Notes: a model not told the origin generated them from the sequence alone. 10,081 bases of DNA from DATBAK01 sp038240075 (GCA_038240075.1 JBBSEC010000137.1:1-10081); one strand, 5' to 3'. Positions 1 to 6,772 are shown, counted from the stretch's first letter. Program-made: numbers and translations.

Positions 1-897
1 CGGCTCGGCATCGCGGTCGGCGCCGACGACGACCACGCTGATCTCGGCGTTGTCGAGCGGGTGCGCGTTGGGCTCGGAGATGATGCCGACACTCGCCCAC
101 CGCGTGTGCCCGAGCACCGTGGTGCGGGCGTTGGGAGAACGCAACGCGAGCCGCAGGAGCTCGTCGGCACGGACGGCCGCGCGCAACGATGCTGTGTTGT
201 CGCCGAGCTCGCCGATCTCCGCTGCGACCTTGTAGACGAACGAGAGCTGGCCGTGGTCGCCCGACGCGTGCACCGCTCCGCCGGCGAACAGCGGGTCGCG
301 GCGCGCACCGATCATCCGCGCCACGGTCGGGTCGTGGAAGTCGAGATCGTGCCCGACGACGAGCACCGAGAGCCCGGCCGAGTCGCGTCCGCGGACCTCG
401 AGCCGGTCGAGCGCGCTCAACGCGGTCTGGATCGACGCGTAGGCCTCGATCGCGGGGAGCGCGGTGTCGCCGGCCGAGAGATCGTCAACCGCGCGCGCCG
501 AGCGCAGCCGATCGCGCCGGATCGCCCAGAGCGCGTCCTTCGAACGCACGAACGCGGCGTTCAACGACTCGACATCATCGACCAGACCCGCGGCGAGCAC
601 GGCCTCGACCTCGGTGTCGACGCGCGCCAACGTGCGCGCGAGATCCTCGGCCCGGTGCTCGAGCGCCGCCAGCGCGAGGCGATCGGCAAGGAGGGCCGCG
701 AGGCCGGGGATGCCCGAAAGGGAACGGTCGACCGCTTCGAGCACGGCCGCGACCTCGAACGCGTCAACGACGGGGTCGGCCGAGGTGGGGATCGCCTCCA
801 GGCCGGCGACGATCCCGGCCAGTCGGGCTTCGAGCGCCGCGAGATCAGGCGCGGGCCTGGTCGACCGGCGCCGCAGGACGGCGATGATTCCGCACAT
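1..897 (-). CDS. glmS: GlmS-type glutamine--fructose-6-phosphate aminotransferase, N-terminal part (cut by window edge)
   Basis: GlmS transfers the glutamine amide nitrogen to fructose-6-phosphate, giving glucosamine-6-phosphate, the first committed step of UDP-GlcNAc synthesis. Read from ATG at 897, the protein begins MCGIIAV, so Cys2 becomes the N-terminal nucleophile of a class II (Ntn) glutaminase domain. Residues 169-175 read RGRDSAG (family: RGYDSAG) and 263-280 read GHTRWASVG...NAHP (family: GHTRWATHG...NAHPH). The frame stays open for 299 codons to position 1, so the SIS sugar-isomerase domains lie outside the window. Oddities: about 140 extra Ala/Leu-rich, probably helical residues separate Cys2 from RGRDSAG, the gap between the two later motifs is about twice the usual length, and the His of ATHG is Val. 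GGAG lies 5 nt before the ATG. It follows glmM by 76 nt, which supports a glucosamine role. The missing C-terminus and the divergence leave another Ntn amidotransferase possible. Confidence 0.82.
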   Translation of the reverse strand, partial: MCGIIAVLRRRSTRPAPDLAALEARLAGIVAGLEAIPTSADPVVDAFEVAAVLEAVDRSLSGIPGLAALLADRLALAALEHRAEDLARTLARVDTEVEAVLAAGLVDDVESLNAAFVRSKDALWAIRRDRLRSARAVDDLSAGDTALPAIEAYASIQTALSALDRLEVRGRDSAGLSVLVVGHDLDFHDPTVARMIGARRDPLFAGGAVHASGDHGQLSFVYKVAAEIGELGDNTASLRAAVRADELLRLALRSPNARTTVLGHTRWASVGIISEPNAHPLDNAEISVVVVGADRDAEP

Positions 898-948
898 GGG
901 GGCTCCGCACGGCCTTCGGGAGAAGGCGGGGTCTGGGCCGGACACGAG

Positions 949-954
949 AGTTTA
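949..954 (-). promoter_or_regulatory. Candidate -10 box for the glmS-like gene
   Basis: The minus strand reads TAAACT in the 76-nt glmM/glmS spacer and fits the TAnnnT pattern. It would start transcription about 45 nt before the glmS-like ATG. No convincing -35 is visible, because the right distance falls in the end of glmM. The gene could equally be read through from glmM. Confidence 0.25.
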
Positions 955-956
955 CG

Positions 957-970
957 CCCGGGGTACCCGG
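957..970. other. Short GC palindrome after the glmM stop
   Basis: CCGGG (958-962), a 3-nt loop and CCCGG (966-970) form a small hairpin a few bases past the glmM stop. It has no T-run on either strand, so it is at best a weak attenuator between glmM and the glmS-like gene. Confidence 0.25.
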
Positions 971-973
971 TCT

Positions 974-2308
974 CTATCGGTCCCGCCCGACCGTGCCGAA
1001 GGCCTGCTCGGTGGCCCGGTGGAGGCGGGCGAGGGCGGCCTTGGCGCCCTCCTCGGTCGGAGCCTCGACCATGATCCGGATCAGCGGCTCGGTCCCCGAC
1101 GCCCGGACGAACACCCGGCCGCCGTCGCCCAGCTCGGCCTCGACCGCCGCGATCTCGGCGGTGAGGGCGGGCGCGGACCCGAGGTCGGGCTTCGACGCGA
1201 CCCTGACGTTCTCGAGCAGCTGCGGGACCCGCGTCATCGCGGCCGCGAGATCGGAGAGCGTGCGCCCCGACCGCTTCACCCGGTCGAGCAGGAGCAGACC
1301 GGTGAGAATGCCGTCGCCCGTCGTGGCGAGATCCCGGAAGATCACATGCCCCGACTGCTCACCGCCGAGCACCAGGTCGTGGCTCTCGATCGCCGCCATC
1401 ACCTGCCGGTCGCCGACGGGCGTCTCGACGACACGGATCCCTGCCGGCTGCAGCGCGTGGTGCAGTCCGAGGTTCGAATAGACGGTGACCGCGATCGCGT
1501 CGTTGCGCAGCAGGCCGCGCTCGTTCAGATCAAGGGCGGCGATCACCATGATCTGGTCGCCGTCGACGATCACGCCGCGCTCGTCGACCGCGACCACGCG
1601 GTCGGCATCACCGTCGAACGCGAAGCCGGCGGCGGCCCCCGCGGCGACGACCGCGTCCTGCAGATCCGACGGGTCGGTCGATCCGCACGCGGTGTTGATG
1701 TTGGTGCCGTCGGGCTCGGCGTGCACGACCACGACGTCGGCACCCAGGGCACGGAACGCCGCCGGGCCCAACTCCGACGCGGCGCCGTTCGCGCAATCCA
1801 GCACGACCTTCAAGCCGTCGAACCGGCGACCGCCGATCGCGCCCAGGAGATGCTCGAGGTAGGGAGCATTCGCTTCGACCTCGATCGCACGGCCATCGGG
1901 CGGCGGAAGGGCCAACCCCGACTGTGCGCGCAACTCGTCTTCGACGCGTCGTTCGGTCGCGTCGTCGAGCTTGCGGCCACCGCTGCCGAAGAGCTTGATC
2001 CCGTTGTCGGTCCACGGGTTGTGACTGGCCGAGATCATCAGCGCGCGACTCTGCGCCGCCGACGCGAGGAACGCGAGGCCGGGCGTGGGCAGCACTCCCG
2101 CGTCGCGCACGACCGCGCCTTGCGCGTGCAGTCCCGCGGCGAGGTTGTCGCGCAGGCGCGTTCCCGACTGCCGCGTATCGCGACCGACAATGAACGGCTT
2201 TTCGACGCCGAAGACCAACGCCGCTGCCCGTCCGAGCGCGACGACGAGATCGGGCGTGAGATCGGCCTCCGCGTTGCCGCGGATGCCATCGGTACCGAAC
2301 TGCAGCAC
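974..2308 (-). CDS. glmM: Phosphoglucosamine mutase GlmM
   Basis: GlmM interconverts glucosamine-6-phosphate and glucosamine-1-phosphate in the cytoplasm, the step before GlmU in UDP-GlcNAc and peptidoglycan synthesis. The 444-aa length is normal. The N-terminus MLQFGTDGIRG matches the family. Landmarks of the four-domain alpha-D-phosphohexomutase fold are the catalytic phosphoserine loop MISASHNP (Ser95), the Mg-binding loop DGDADR (232-237), the sugar-binding loop GGEQSGH (315-321) and the phosphate-binding loop RASGTEPLIR (402-411). GEQSGH with ISASHNP favours GlmM over PGM/PMM relatives. The start is GTG at 2308: the rpsI stop lies in the same frame 30 nt upstream and no other ATG, GTG or TTG lies between, so the start is nearly forced, although no clear Shine-Dalgarno is seen. 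It sits between rpsI and a GlmS-like gene, so two successive pathway steps are neighbours. Confidence 0.98.
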   Translation of the reverse strand: MLQFGTDGIRGNAEADLTPDLVVALGRAAALVFGVEKPFIVGRDTRQSGTRLRDNLAAGLHAQGAVVRDAGVLPTPGLAFLASAAQSRALMISASHNPWTDNGIKLFGSGGRKLDDATERRVEDELRAQSGLALPPPDGRAIEVEANAPYLEHLLGAIGGRRFDGLKVVLDCANGAASELGPAAFRALGADVVVVHAEPDGTNINTACGSTDPSDLQDAVVAAGAAAGFAFDGDADRVVAVDERGVIVDGDQIMVIAALDLNERGLLRNDAIAVTVYSNLGLHHALQPAGIRVVETPVGDRQVMAAIESHDLVLGGEQSGHVIFRDLATTGDGILTGLLLLDRVKRSGRTLSDLAAAMTRVPQLLENVRVASKPDLGSAPALTAEIAAVEAELGDGGRVFVRASGTEPLIRIMVEAPTEEGAKAALARLHRATEQAFGTVGRDR

Positions 2309-2338
2309 GAGTAGGTGGCGCCGCCGGGTGCCCCGGTG

Positions 2339-2731
2339 CTACCGCTTCGAGTACTGCGGCGCCTTGCGGGCCTTCTTCAACCCGTACTTGCGCCGCTCCT
2401 TCTCGCGCGCGTCACGCGTGAGGAGTCCGGCCTTCTTGAGCGACGGGCGCGTCTCGGGGTCGAGCGCGACGAGTGCACGCGCGATGCCGAGACGGATCGC
2501 ACCCGCCTGACCGCTCACTCCTCCGCCGCCGAGCGTGGCGTCGACGTCGTAGACCTCTTCGGTCTGCGTGAGGCGCAGCGGCTCTTTCGCGACGACCTGG
2601 TGCGTGAGGATCGGGAAGTACTGCTCGAACTGACGACCGTTGACCGTGATGACGCCGGTGCCGGGACGGAGGCGCACGCGAGCGATGGCGTTCTTGCGCC
2701 GACCGGTGGTCTGGATGAGGGGCTTGGGCAC
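2339..2731 (-). CDS. rpsI: 30S ribosomal protein S9
   Basis: S9 sits in the head of the 30S subunit, and its basic C-terminal tail reaches toward the P-site tRNA. The 130-aa protein begins with the S9 core (QTTGRRKNAIARVRL, residues 7-21), carries the family signature around GGGVSGQAGAIRLGIARAL (69-87) and ends in the typical SKR tail after a basic stretch (KYGLKKARKAPQYSKR). It lacks the long acidic N-terminal extension seen in many actinobacterial S9 proteins. The start is GTG at 2731 with AAGGA 7 nt upstream on the minus strand. It lies 34 nt downstream of rplM, the usual rplM-rpsI pairing, and glmM follows after 30 nt, so the three are probably co-transcribed. Confidence 0.98.
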   Translation of the reverse strand: MPKPLIQTTGRRKNAIARVRLRPGTGVITVNGRQFEQYFPILTHQVVAKEPLRLTQTEEVYDVDATLGGGGVSGQAGAIRLGIARALVALDPETRPSLKKAGLLTRDAREKERRKYGLKKARKAPQYSKR

Positions 2732-2765
2732 GCAGACGTCCTTCTGATCGAAGACTTCGAGCCGG

Positions 2766-3224
2766 TCAGGCGCTCGGTCGGGCGAGCGAGCGCGCCGGGA
2801 GGGGGCGCACCTTCGGTTGCTGCGCCGCGTGAGGATGCGTCGGGCCGGGATGGATCTTGAGCTTCTTCAACATCTTCCGGCCGAGGGGGCCCTTCGGCAA
2901 CATCCGCTTCACGGCCAGGCGCACGACGCGCTCGGGGTCGCGGGCGAGCATGTGCTCGAGGGTCTCGGTGCGGATACCGCCCGGGTAGCCGGAGTGGCGG
3001 TGGTAGAGCTTGTCGTGACCCTTGCGGGCGCTGACCGCGAGGGCGCCGGCGTTGACGACGATCACGAAGTCGCCCGTGTCCATGTGGGGCGCGAAGGTCG
3101 GCTTGTGCTTGCCGCGCAGCAGGGTGGCGACCTCGGTGGCGAGGCGCCCGAGGATCGCGCCGTCGGCGTCGATCACGTGCCACTCTCGCTTGATGTCGCT
3201 GCGCTTCGGGGTGTACGTGGGCAC
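2766..3224 (-). CDS. rplM: 50S ribosomal protein L13
   Basis: L13 is an early-assembling 23S rRNA-binding protein of the large subunit. The 152-aa product shows EWHVIDADGAILGRLAT (14-30), YHRHSGYPGG (74-83), and the C-terminal signature VKRMLPKGPLGRKMLKKLK (105-123) followed by HPHAAQQP (130-137). About 15 residues (KVRPLPARSLARPSA) extend past the usual end, of unknown use. The start is GTG at 3224: an in-frame TGA lies only two codons upstream, so the start cannot move upstream. AGGA sits about 8 nt before the GTG. It heads the rplM-rpsI-glmM-glmS block. In many Actinobacteria truA precedes it directly, but here two plus-strand genes lie between. Confidence 0.98.
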   Translation of the reverse strand: MPTYTPKRSDIKREWHVIDADGAILGRLATEVATLLRGKHKPTFAPHMDTGDFVIVVNAGALAVSARKGHDKLYHRHSGYPGGIRTETLEHMLARDPERVVRLAVKRMLPKGPLGRKMLKKLKIHPGPTHPHAAQQPKVRPLPARSLARPSA

Positions 3225-3273
3225 GCGTCAGTCCTGGTTGTTGCTGCTGGTGGGTCGGGAGAACGCTCCGCAC

Positions 3274-3289
3274 GCCCCGTGAGGGGGGC
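3274..3289 (-). promoter_or_regulatory. Hairpin in the rplM leader
   Basis: The expected 5' leader of rplM contains GCCCC, a 6-nt loop and GGGGC, a five-pair GC stem about 50 nt before the GTG. Leaders of rplM-rpsI operons can bind L13 for autoregulation in some bacteria. This stem is short and was not matched to any described L13 leader, so the regulatory role is a guess. Confidence 0.25.
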
Positions 3290-3303
3290 CGAGCCAACGT
3301 ACG

Positions 3304-3333
3304 AGTCTACGTGAGCCCGCCCTGCAGGAGCAA
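3304..3333 (-). promoter_or_regulatory. Candidate promoter of the rplM-rpsI-glmM operon
   Basis: On the minus strand TTGCTC (3333-3328) and TAGACT (3309-3304) are separated by 18 nt, a housekeeping-sigma-like -35/-10 pair with a TAnnnT -10. Transcription would begin near 3297 and give a leader of roughly 70 nt before the rplM GTG. A dedicated promoter is expected here because the upstream neighbour is divergent. The -35 match is only partial. Confidence 0.45.
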
Positions 3334-3349
3334 TCGGGCGCAATCGACC

Positions 3350-3355
3350 TAGCCT
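3350..3355 (+). promoter_or_regulatory. Candidate -10 box giving a leaderless mRNA for the phosphodiesterase
   Basis: TAGCCT ends 7 nt before the ATG at 3363, which places the transcription start at or within a base of the start codon. The sequence before that ATG has no Shine-Dalgarno. A TAnnnT box 7 nt before ATG is the arrangement seen at leaderless genes in Actinobacteria. No clear -35 is seen, as is common for such promoters. Confidence 0.45.
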
Positions 3356-3362
3356 GGCGCCC

Positions 3363-4913
3363 ATGACCGATCTTGTTTCCGGAAATCAGGCCCCCGACCG
3401 GATCGAGACCCCGCACGAGATCGCCGACGAGCACCGGGATCTGGCCGATGCGGCCCTCGAGGTGCTGCTCGACTCGAGCCTCGAGCCCATCGTCGACATG
3501 GTCCTCGCCCACCGCGACGGCGCCTACGACGTGATGAGCGCCGACGGCCGGGTGCGTTTCACCTCCGAACGCGGCCGGATCTCGGTCCTCGAGGAGCACG
3601 GCGCCAACCCGATCGGGAACCAGGCCACCGACGCCTTCAGCCCCCTCGACGCCGAGCTGGCCCACAAGCACCCGCACCGCCGCGACAACGCCTACCCCAA
3701 CGCGTACGAGCAGATCGTGCAGATCTTCGACAACCCCGCGGCGCCCGACCTGTGCGTCCTGCACTCGGCGCAGCACAACTGGGAGGACCAGGGCGGCCAC
3801 ATCGGCGAGCACGGATCGATCGGGGTCGTGCAGGCGCGCGCCCCGTGGGTCATCGCGGGCCGCGGCGTTGCCAACCTCGGCACCGTTCCGCGCGCGGCGC
3901 GGCTCGTCGACGTCGCCCCCACCATCGCGTCACTGCTCGGCTGCGCACCCGTTGCCGGCGGCGACGACGGCCGTTTCCTCAGCCGTCAGGACGGCGTCGT
4001 GCGCGACGACGTGCTCGTCGGATCGGAACGACCGCGCCACGTCGTGGGCTTCCTCTTCGACGGCGCCAACCCGAACGTCCTCTATTCGATGGCCGCCGCG
4101 GGTGAAGCACCCAATGTCGCCCGCCTCATCGAGATGGGCACCGCGTTCGGCCACGGTGCGATGGCCGGCCTGCCCACCGTGACGCTCGCCAACCACACGT
4201 CGATCCTCACCGGCGCGTACCCGGGCCATCACGGCATCCTGAACAACGCGTGGTACGACCGCGCGACGCAGCAGCAGATCATCACGAACTCGCCGGCGAC
4301 GTGGCACACCGCGATGAACCACATCCGACCGGGCACCGACTCGATTCACTCGGCGGTGCTGCGCACGTGGCCCGACGAGTTCACGGCGTCGGTGAACGAG
4401 CCGTGCGACGTCGATGCGCCGTACTCCACGTTTGGCTTCTTCCGGCGCGGCGAGAACCCCGGCATCCCCGCGTCGCCCGAAGGCCTGCCCCACACGACCG
4501 AGCGGTTCGTGCGCCCCTCGAAGGACTATTCGTGGTCGTCGGTCGTCGACCACATGGCCATCGAGCAGGCCGTCGGCATCTGGGCGGGCCACTACCGCGA
4601 CGAGTCGTACCCGCTGCCGCGCTTCATGTGGGTCAACTTCACGCTCACCGACGCCGCGATGCACGAATGCGGGCCCCACTCCGAGATGGCCGCCGCGTCG
4701 GTGCGCGACAGCGACGCGCGCATCGGCGAGGTGCTCGCCGCGGTCGAGCGCGCCGGCGTCTTCGACGACACCGCCTTCGTGCTCGTCGCCGACCACGGCA
4801 TGGAGGAGAACGATCCCGCGTGCCAGGGCGACTGGGACGTCTCGCTCCGCGACGCCGGCCTGAAGATCCGCGACGAGGCCTACGGCTTTCTGTACCTCGG
4901 TGTCGACGCGTAA
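3363..4913 (+). CDS. Alkaline-phosphatase-superfamily (type I phosphodiesterase/nucleotide pyrophosphatase-like) protein with permuted motif order
   Basis: This 516-aa protein probably hydrolyses a phosphate mono- or diester with two metal ions. The substrate is not evident. Residues 226-516 hold the phosphodiesterase core: metal ligand Asp233 in FLFDG, nucleophile Thr274 in PTVTLANHTS, then YPGHHGI (287-292), Asp430/His434 in TDAAMHECGP and Asp477/His478 in VADHGM. Only 38 residues follow DHGM, too few for the part that normally carries the last metal His. That part appears to lie at the N-terminus instead: GGHIGEHGS (His146/His150), RAPWVIAGRGV (159-169) and RLVDVAPTIASLLG (180-193), motifs usually near the C-terminus of the superfamily. 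No signal peptide or membrane segment is seen, so it is probably cytoplasmic. An in-frame TGA at 3312 and no start codon between it and 3363 fix the ATG. It runs opposite to its neighbours and overlaps the lipoprotein gene by 14 nt. Superfamily is firm; exact function is unknown. Confidence 0.9.
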   Translation: MTDLVSGNQAPDRIETPHEIADEHRDLADAALEVLLDSSLEPIVDMVLAHRDGAYDVMSADGRVRFTSERGRISVLEEHGANPIGNQATDAFSPLDAELAHKHPHRRDNAYPNAYEQIVQIFDNPAAPDLCVLHSAQHNWEDQGGHIGEHGSIGVVQARAPWVIAGRGVANLGTVPRAARLVDVAPTIASLLGCAPVAGGDDGRFLSRQDGVVRDDVLVGSERPRHVVGFLFDGANPNVLYSMAAAGEAPNVARLIEMGTAFGHGAMAGLPTVTLANHTSILTGAYPGHHGILNNAWYDRATQQQIITNSPATWHTAMNHIRPGTDSIHSAVLRTWPDEFTASVNEPCDVDAPYSTFGFFRRGENPGIPASPEGLPHTTERFVRPSKDYSWSSVVDHMAIEQAVGIWAGHYRDESYPLPRFMWVNFTLTDAAMHECGPHSEMAAASVRDSDARIGEVLAAVERAGVFDDTAFVLVADHGMEENDPACQGDWDVSLRDAGLKIRDEAYGFLYLGVDA

Positions 4914-5616
4914 CCCGCGCACGCGTCGGGCCTGCGCATTCGTTGCCGCAGTCATCGCGAGTGCGGTACTCACGGCATGCTCGGGCGGCGGAAGTCCCTC
5001 GAGTACCGAGAAGAAGTCGTCGACCACCGCGCCGGGCGGCAACGGGCTCTCGTCGCTCGTCGGCAAGGCGGCCAAGGCTGTCTACAGGGTGACGTACCAG
5101 GCGGGCGCGAGCACGATCGTGATCGCGCAGGATCCCCCGAAGTACAGCGCGGTGCAGGGCAACAACTCGGCCTATGACAGCGGCGTCGGAACGTCGGTGG
5201 AGTGCACCGGTAAGGGCCTGAACGCGATCTGTGTGCAGCTTCCCAATACCAGCAACCTCGCACAACAGAGCCTGGCGGGGTCGTTTGGCAGCGTCGCGTC
5301 AACGCTGTTCGACGCGCTCGGCAAGGCCGGGTCCGCGTTCGCAGGAACCCTGACGTCGGACGCAACAATCGCAGGACGCGACGCGCGCTGCATCACGCTC
5401 GACGAGGCTGAACTCGGCGCGCTCGTCGGACCAGCGCTGAAGGGGACGACGAAGATCTGTGTCGACAAGCAGACCGGCGTGTTGCTGGAGTCTCATGCCG
5501 ACAGCGCGAGGGGCGCCGACCTCATCGCCACGAGCTACGGCGAGCCCAGCCCGTCCGACTTCGTTCCGCCCTCGACCCCCATCACCGCCCCACCCGGCAC
5601 CGACTCCGTCCCGTAG
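4900..5616 (+). CDS. Predicted lipoprotein of unknown function
   Basis: The 238-aa product starts with a basic n-region (STRNPRTRR) and a hydrophobic stretch ending in the lipobox LTAC (residues 24-27). Lgt/Lsp processing would therefore leave lipid-anchored Cys27 on the outer face of the membrane. A Ser/Thr/Gly-rich linker (28-48) follows, then a globular region to about 224 and a Pro-rich tail. Four mature cysteines (102, 111, 164, 187) could form two disulfides. The segment order, with an early YRVTYQAG strand and a late VCVDKQTGVLLES-like and SPSDFVPPS end, is loosely like LolA/LprG-type carriers, but I do not recognise a named family. The start is GTG at 4900, overlapping the phosphodiesterase stop by 14 nt. 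No Shine-Dalgarno is visible, so translational coupling is likely. GTG codons further in would remove the signal peptide's basic end. The stop is 6 nt from the truA stop. Confidence 0.85.
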   Translation: MSTRNPRTRRACAFVAAVIASAVLTACSGGGSPSSTEKKSSTTAPGGNGLSSLVGKAAKAVYRVTYQAGASTIVIAQDPPKYSAVQGNNSAYDSGVGTSVECTGKGLNAICVQLPNTSNLAQQSLAGSFGSVASTLFDALGKAGSAFAGTLTSDATIAGRDARCITLDEAELGALVGPALKGTTKICVDKQTGVLLESHADSARGADLIATSYGEPSPSDFVPPSTPITAPPGTDSVP

Positions 5617-5622
5617 CGCCGA

Positions 5623-6393
5623 TCAGTACTCGACGTCCCACAGGCAGAGTCCCTGCGGTGGCGCGGGCTGCGCGGCCTCGGCGCGGTCGGTGGCGCGCAG
5701 CACGGTCAGCAGATCACCGGGCCGGCGCCTTCCGTTGCCGACCTCGACCAGCGTCCCCACGATCGAGCGCACCATCTGCCAGCAGAACGCGCGCGCCCGG
5801 ATCTCGAACCGCAACACGCCGTCGCCATCGTCGTGCCAGCGCGCCGAGGTCACCCGGCGCGTGGTCGCCGCCCCTTCGCGCTTGCGGCAGAACGACGCGA
5901 AGTCGTGCTCGCCGACGAACACGTCGGCGCCGAGCCGCAGCAGCCTCAGGTCGAGCGGGTCGGAGACCCACCACGCAAACCTCGAGAGAAACGGATCGGC
6001 AACCGGGCGGTTGACGATCGTGTACACGTACGTGCGCGCGAGAGCCGCACGCCGCGCGTCGAAGTCGGGGTCGACGAGATCGGCCGAGCGCACGACGATC
6101 TCGGGACCGAGCATCGAGTTGAGCGCGCCCTGCAGACGCGACAGGTCGATTCCCGGCTGCGCGTCGAAGCTCACAACCTGGCCCTGCGCGTGCACTCCGG
6201 CATCGGTGCGGCCCGCGCACACCAGCTCGACCGGGTGCCGCAGCACCTTCTCGATCGCGGTGCCGAGCACTCCGCCGACGGTTCGCGTCCGTGGCTGCCC
6301 GTGCTGCGGCGCGAACCCGCGGAAGCCGGTGCCGTCGTACGCGATGACGAAGCAGACTTTCGACCGGGCGTCGGGTGTATCGAAGAGGCTCAT
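5623..6393 (-). CDS. truA: tRNA pseudouridine(38-40) synthase TruA
   Basis: TruA isomerises uridines 38-40 of the tRNA anticodon arm to pseudouridine. The 256-aa length is normal. The N-terminal IAYDGTGFRGFAPQ (17-30) and the catalytic loop AGRTDAGVHA (60-69, nucleophile Asp64) identify the family. Further landmarks are RTYVYTIVN (120-128), GEHDFASFCR (161-170) and the MVRSIVGTLVEVGNG helix (207-221), with a PPQGLCLWDVEY C-terminus. ATG at 6393 is the start. No strong Shine-Dalgarno precedes it, and rplQ ends 25 nt upstream, so it is probably expressed as the last gene of the infA-rplQ unit. It converges with the plus-strand lipoprotein gene across a 6-nt gap that leaves no room for a terminator. 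Confidence 0.98.
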   Translation of the reverse strand: MSLFDTPDARSKVCFVIAYDGTGFRGFAPQHGQPRTRTVGGVLGTAIEKVLRHPVELVCAGRTDAGVHAQGQVVSFDAQPGIDLSRLQGALNSMLGPEIVVRSADLVDPDFDARRAALARTYVYTIVNRPVADPFLSRFAWWVSDPLDLRLLRLGADVFVGEHDFASFCRKREGAATTRRVTSARWHDDGDGVLRFEIRARAFCWQMVRSIVGTLVEVGNGRRRPGDLLTVLRATDRAEAAQPAPPQGLCLWDVEY

Positions 6394-6418
6394 GTCTCGC
6401 GATGAGCCCGGCGCAGGA

Positions 6419-6769
6419 CTAGACGAGCTCGATGCGCGCCATGGGCGCGGCGTCGCCGGCGCGCGGGCCGAGCTTCAGGATGCGGGTGTATCCGCCGTTG
6501 CGGTCCTCGTAGCGCGGACCGATCTCGGTGAACAGCTTCTGCACGACGTCCTTGTCCTGGATGCGCGAGACGACCTGGCGCTGCTGGTGCACGCCACCCT
6601 TCTTCGCCTTCGTGATCAACCGCTCGGCGTAGGGGCGCAGGACCTTGGCCTTGGCCTCGGTCGTGACGATCGCCTCCGACGCGAAGAGATGCGCCGCGAG
6701 GTTCGCCATCATCAGCCGGTGGTGTGAGGGCGACCCGCCGAAGCGGGGACCCTTCTTCGGACGGGGCAT
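6419..6769 (-). CDS. rplQ: 50S ribosomal protein L17
   Basis: L17 binds 23S rRNA near the peptide exit tunnel. The 116-aa product has the family N-terminus (PRPKKGPRFGGSPSHHRLMM) with the conserved ANLAAHLFASEAIVTTEAKAK region cut here to its key points: LF at 28-29 and the ITT-like IVTT at 34-37. It ends in the typical ARIELV. ATG at 6769 follows the rpoA stop by 3 nt. Its Shine-Dalgarno, AGGAG, lies inside the last sense codons of rpoA, directly against the rpoA TAG, so L17 synthesis is expected to be coupled to alpha synthesis. The length is near the bacterial minimum for L17, without the long C-terminal extensions found in many Actinobacteria. Confidence 0.98.
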   Translation of the reverse strand: MPRPKKGPRFGGSPSHHRLMMANLAAHLFASEAIVTTEAKAKVLRPYAERLITKAKKGGVHQQRQVVSRIQDKDVVQKLFTEIGPRYEDRNGGYTRILKLGPRAGDAAPMARIELV

Positions 6770-6772
6770 CGC

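Noticed and set aside
61..1074. 337-codon plus-strand open frame at the left end
   Set aside because: It is opposite a GlmS-type reading frame with clear glutaminase motifs, and its own composition is typical of a shadow frame.
464..2314. 616-codon plus-strand open frame opposite glmM and the glmS-like gene
   Set aside because: It is antisense to glmM, which has all family motifs. The translation is low-complexity Arg/Ala/Asp-rich with no recognisable motif, as expected for the complementary strand of GC-rich genes.
3225..3362. A known L13 autoregulatory leader or riboswitch upstream of rplM
   Set aside because: Only a five-pair stem is seen. I could not match it to a described leader, so it is listed only as a low-confidence hairpin.
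3930..5075. 381-codon minus-strand open frame opposite the phosphodiesterase
   Set aside because: Its translation is Arg/Val/Gly-rich without motifs and it runs through two well-supported plus-strand genes. It is a complementary-strand shadow.
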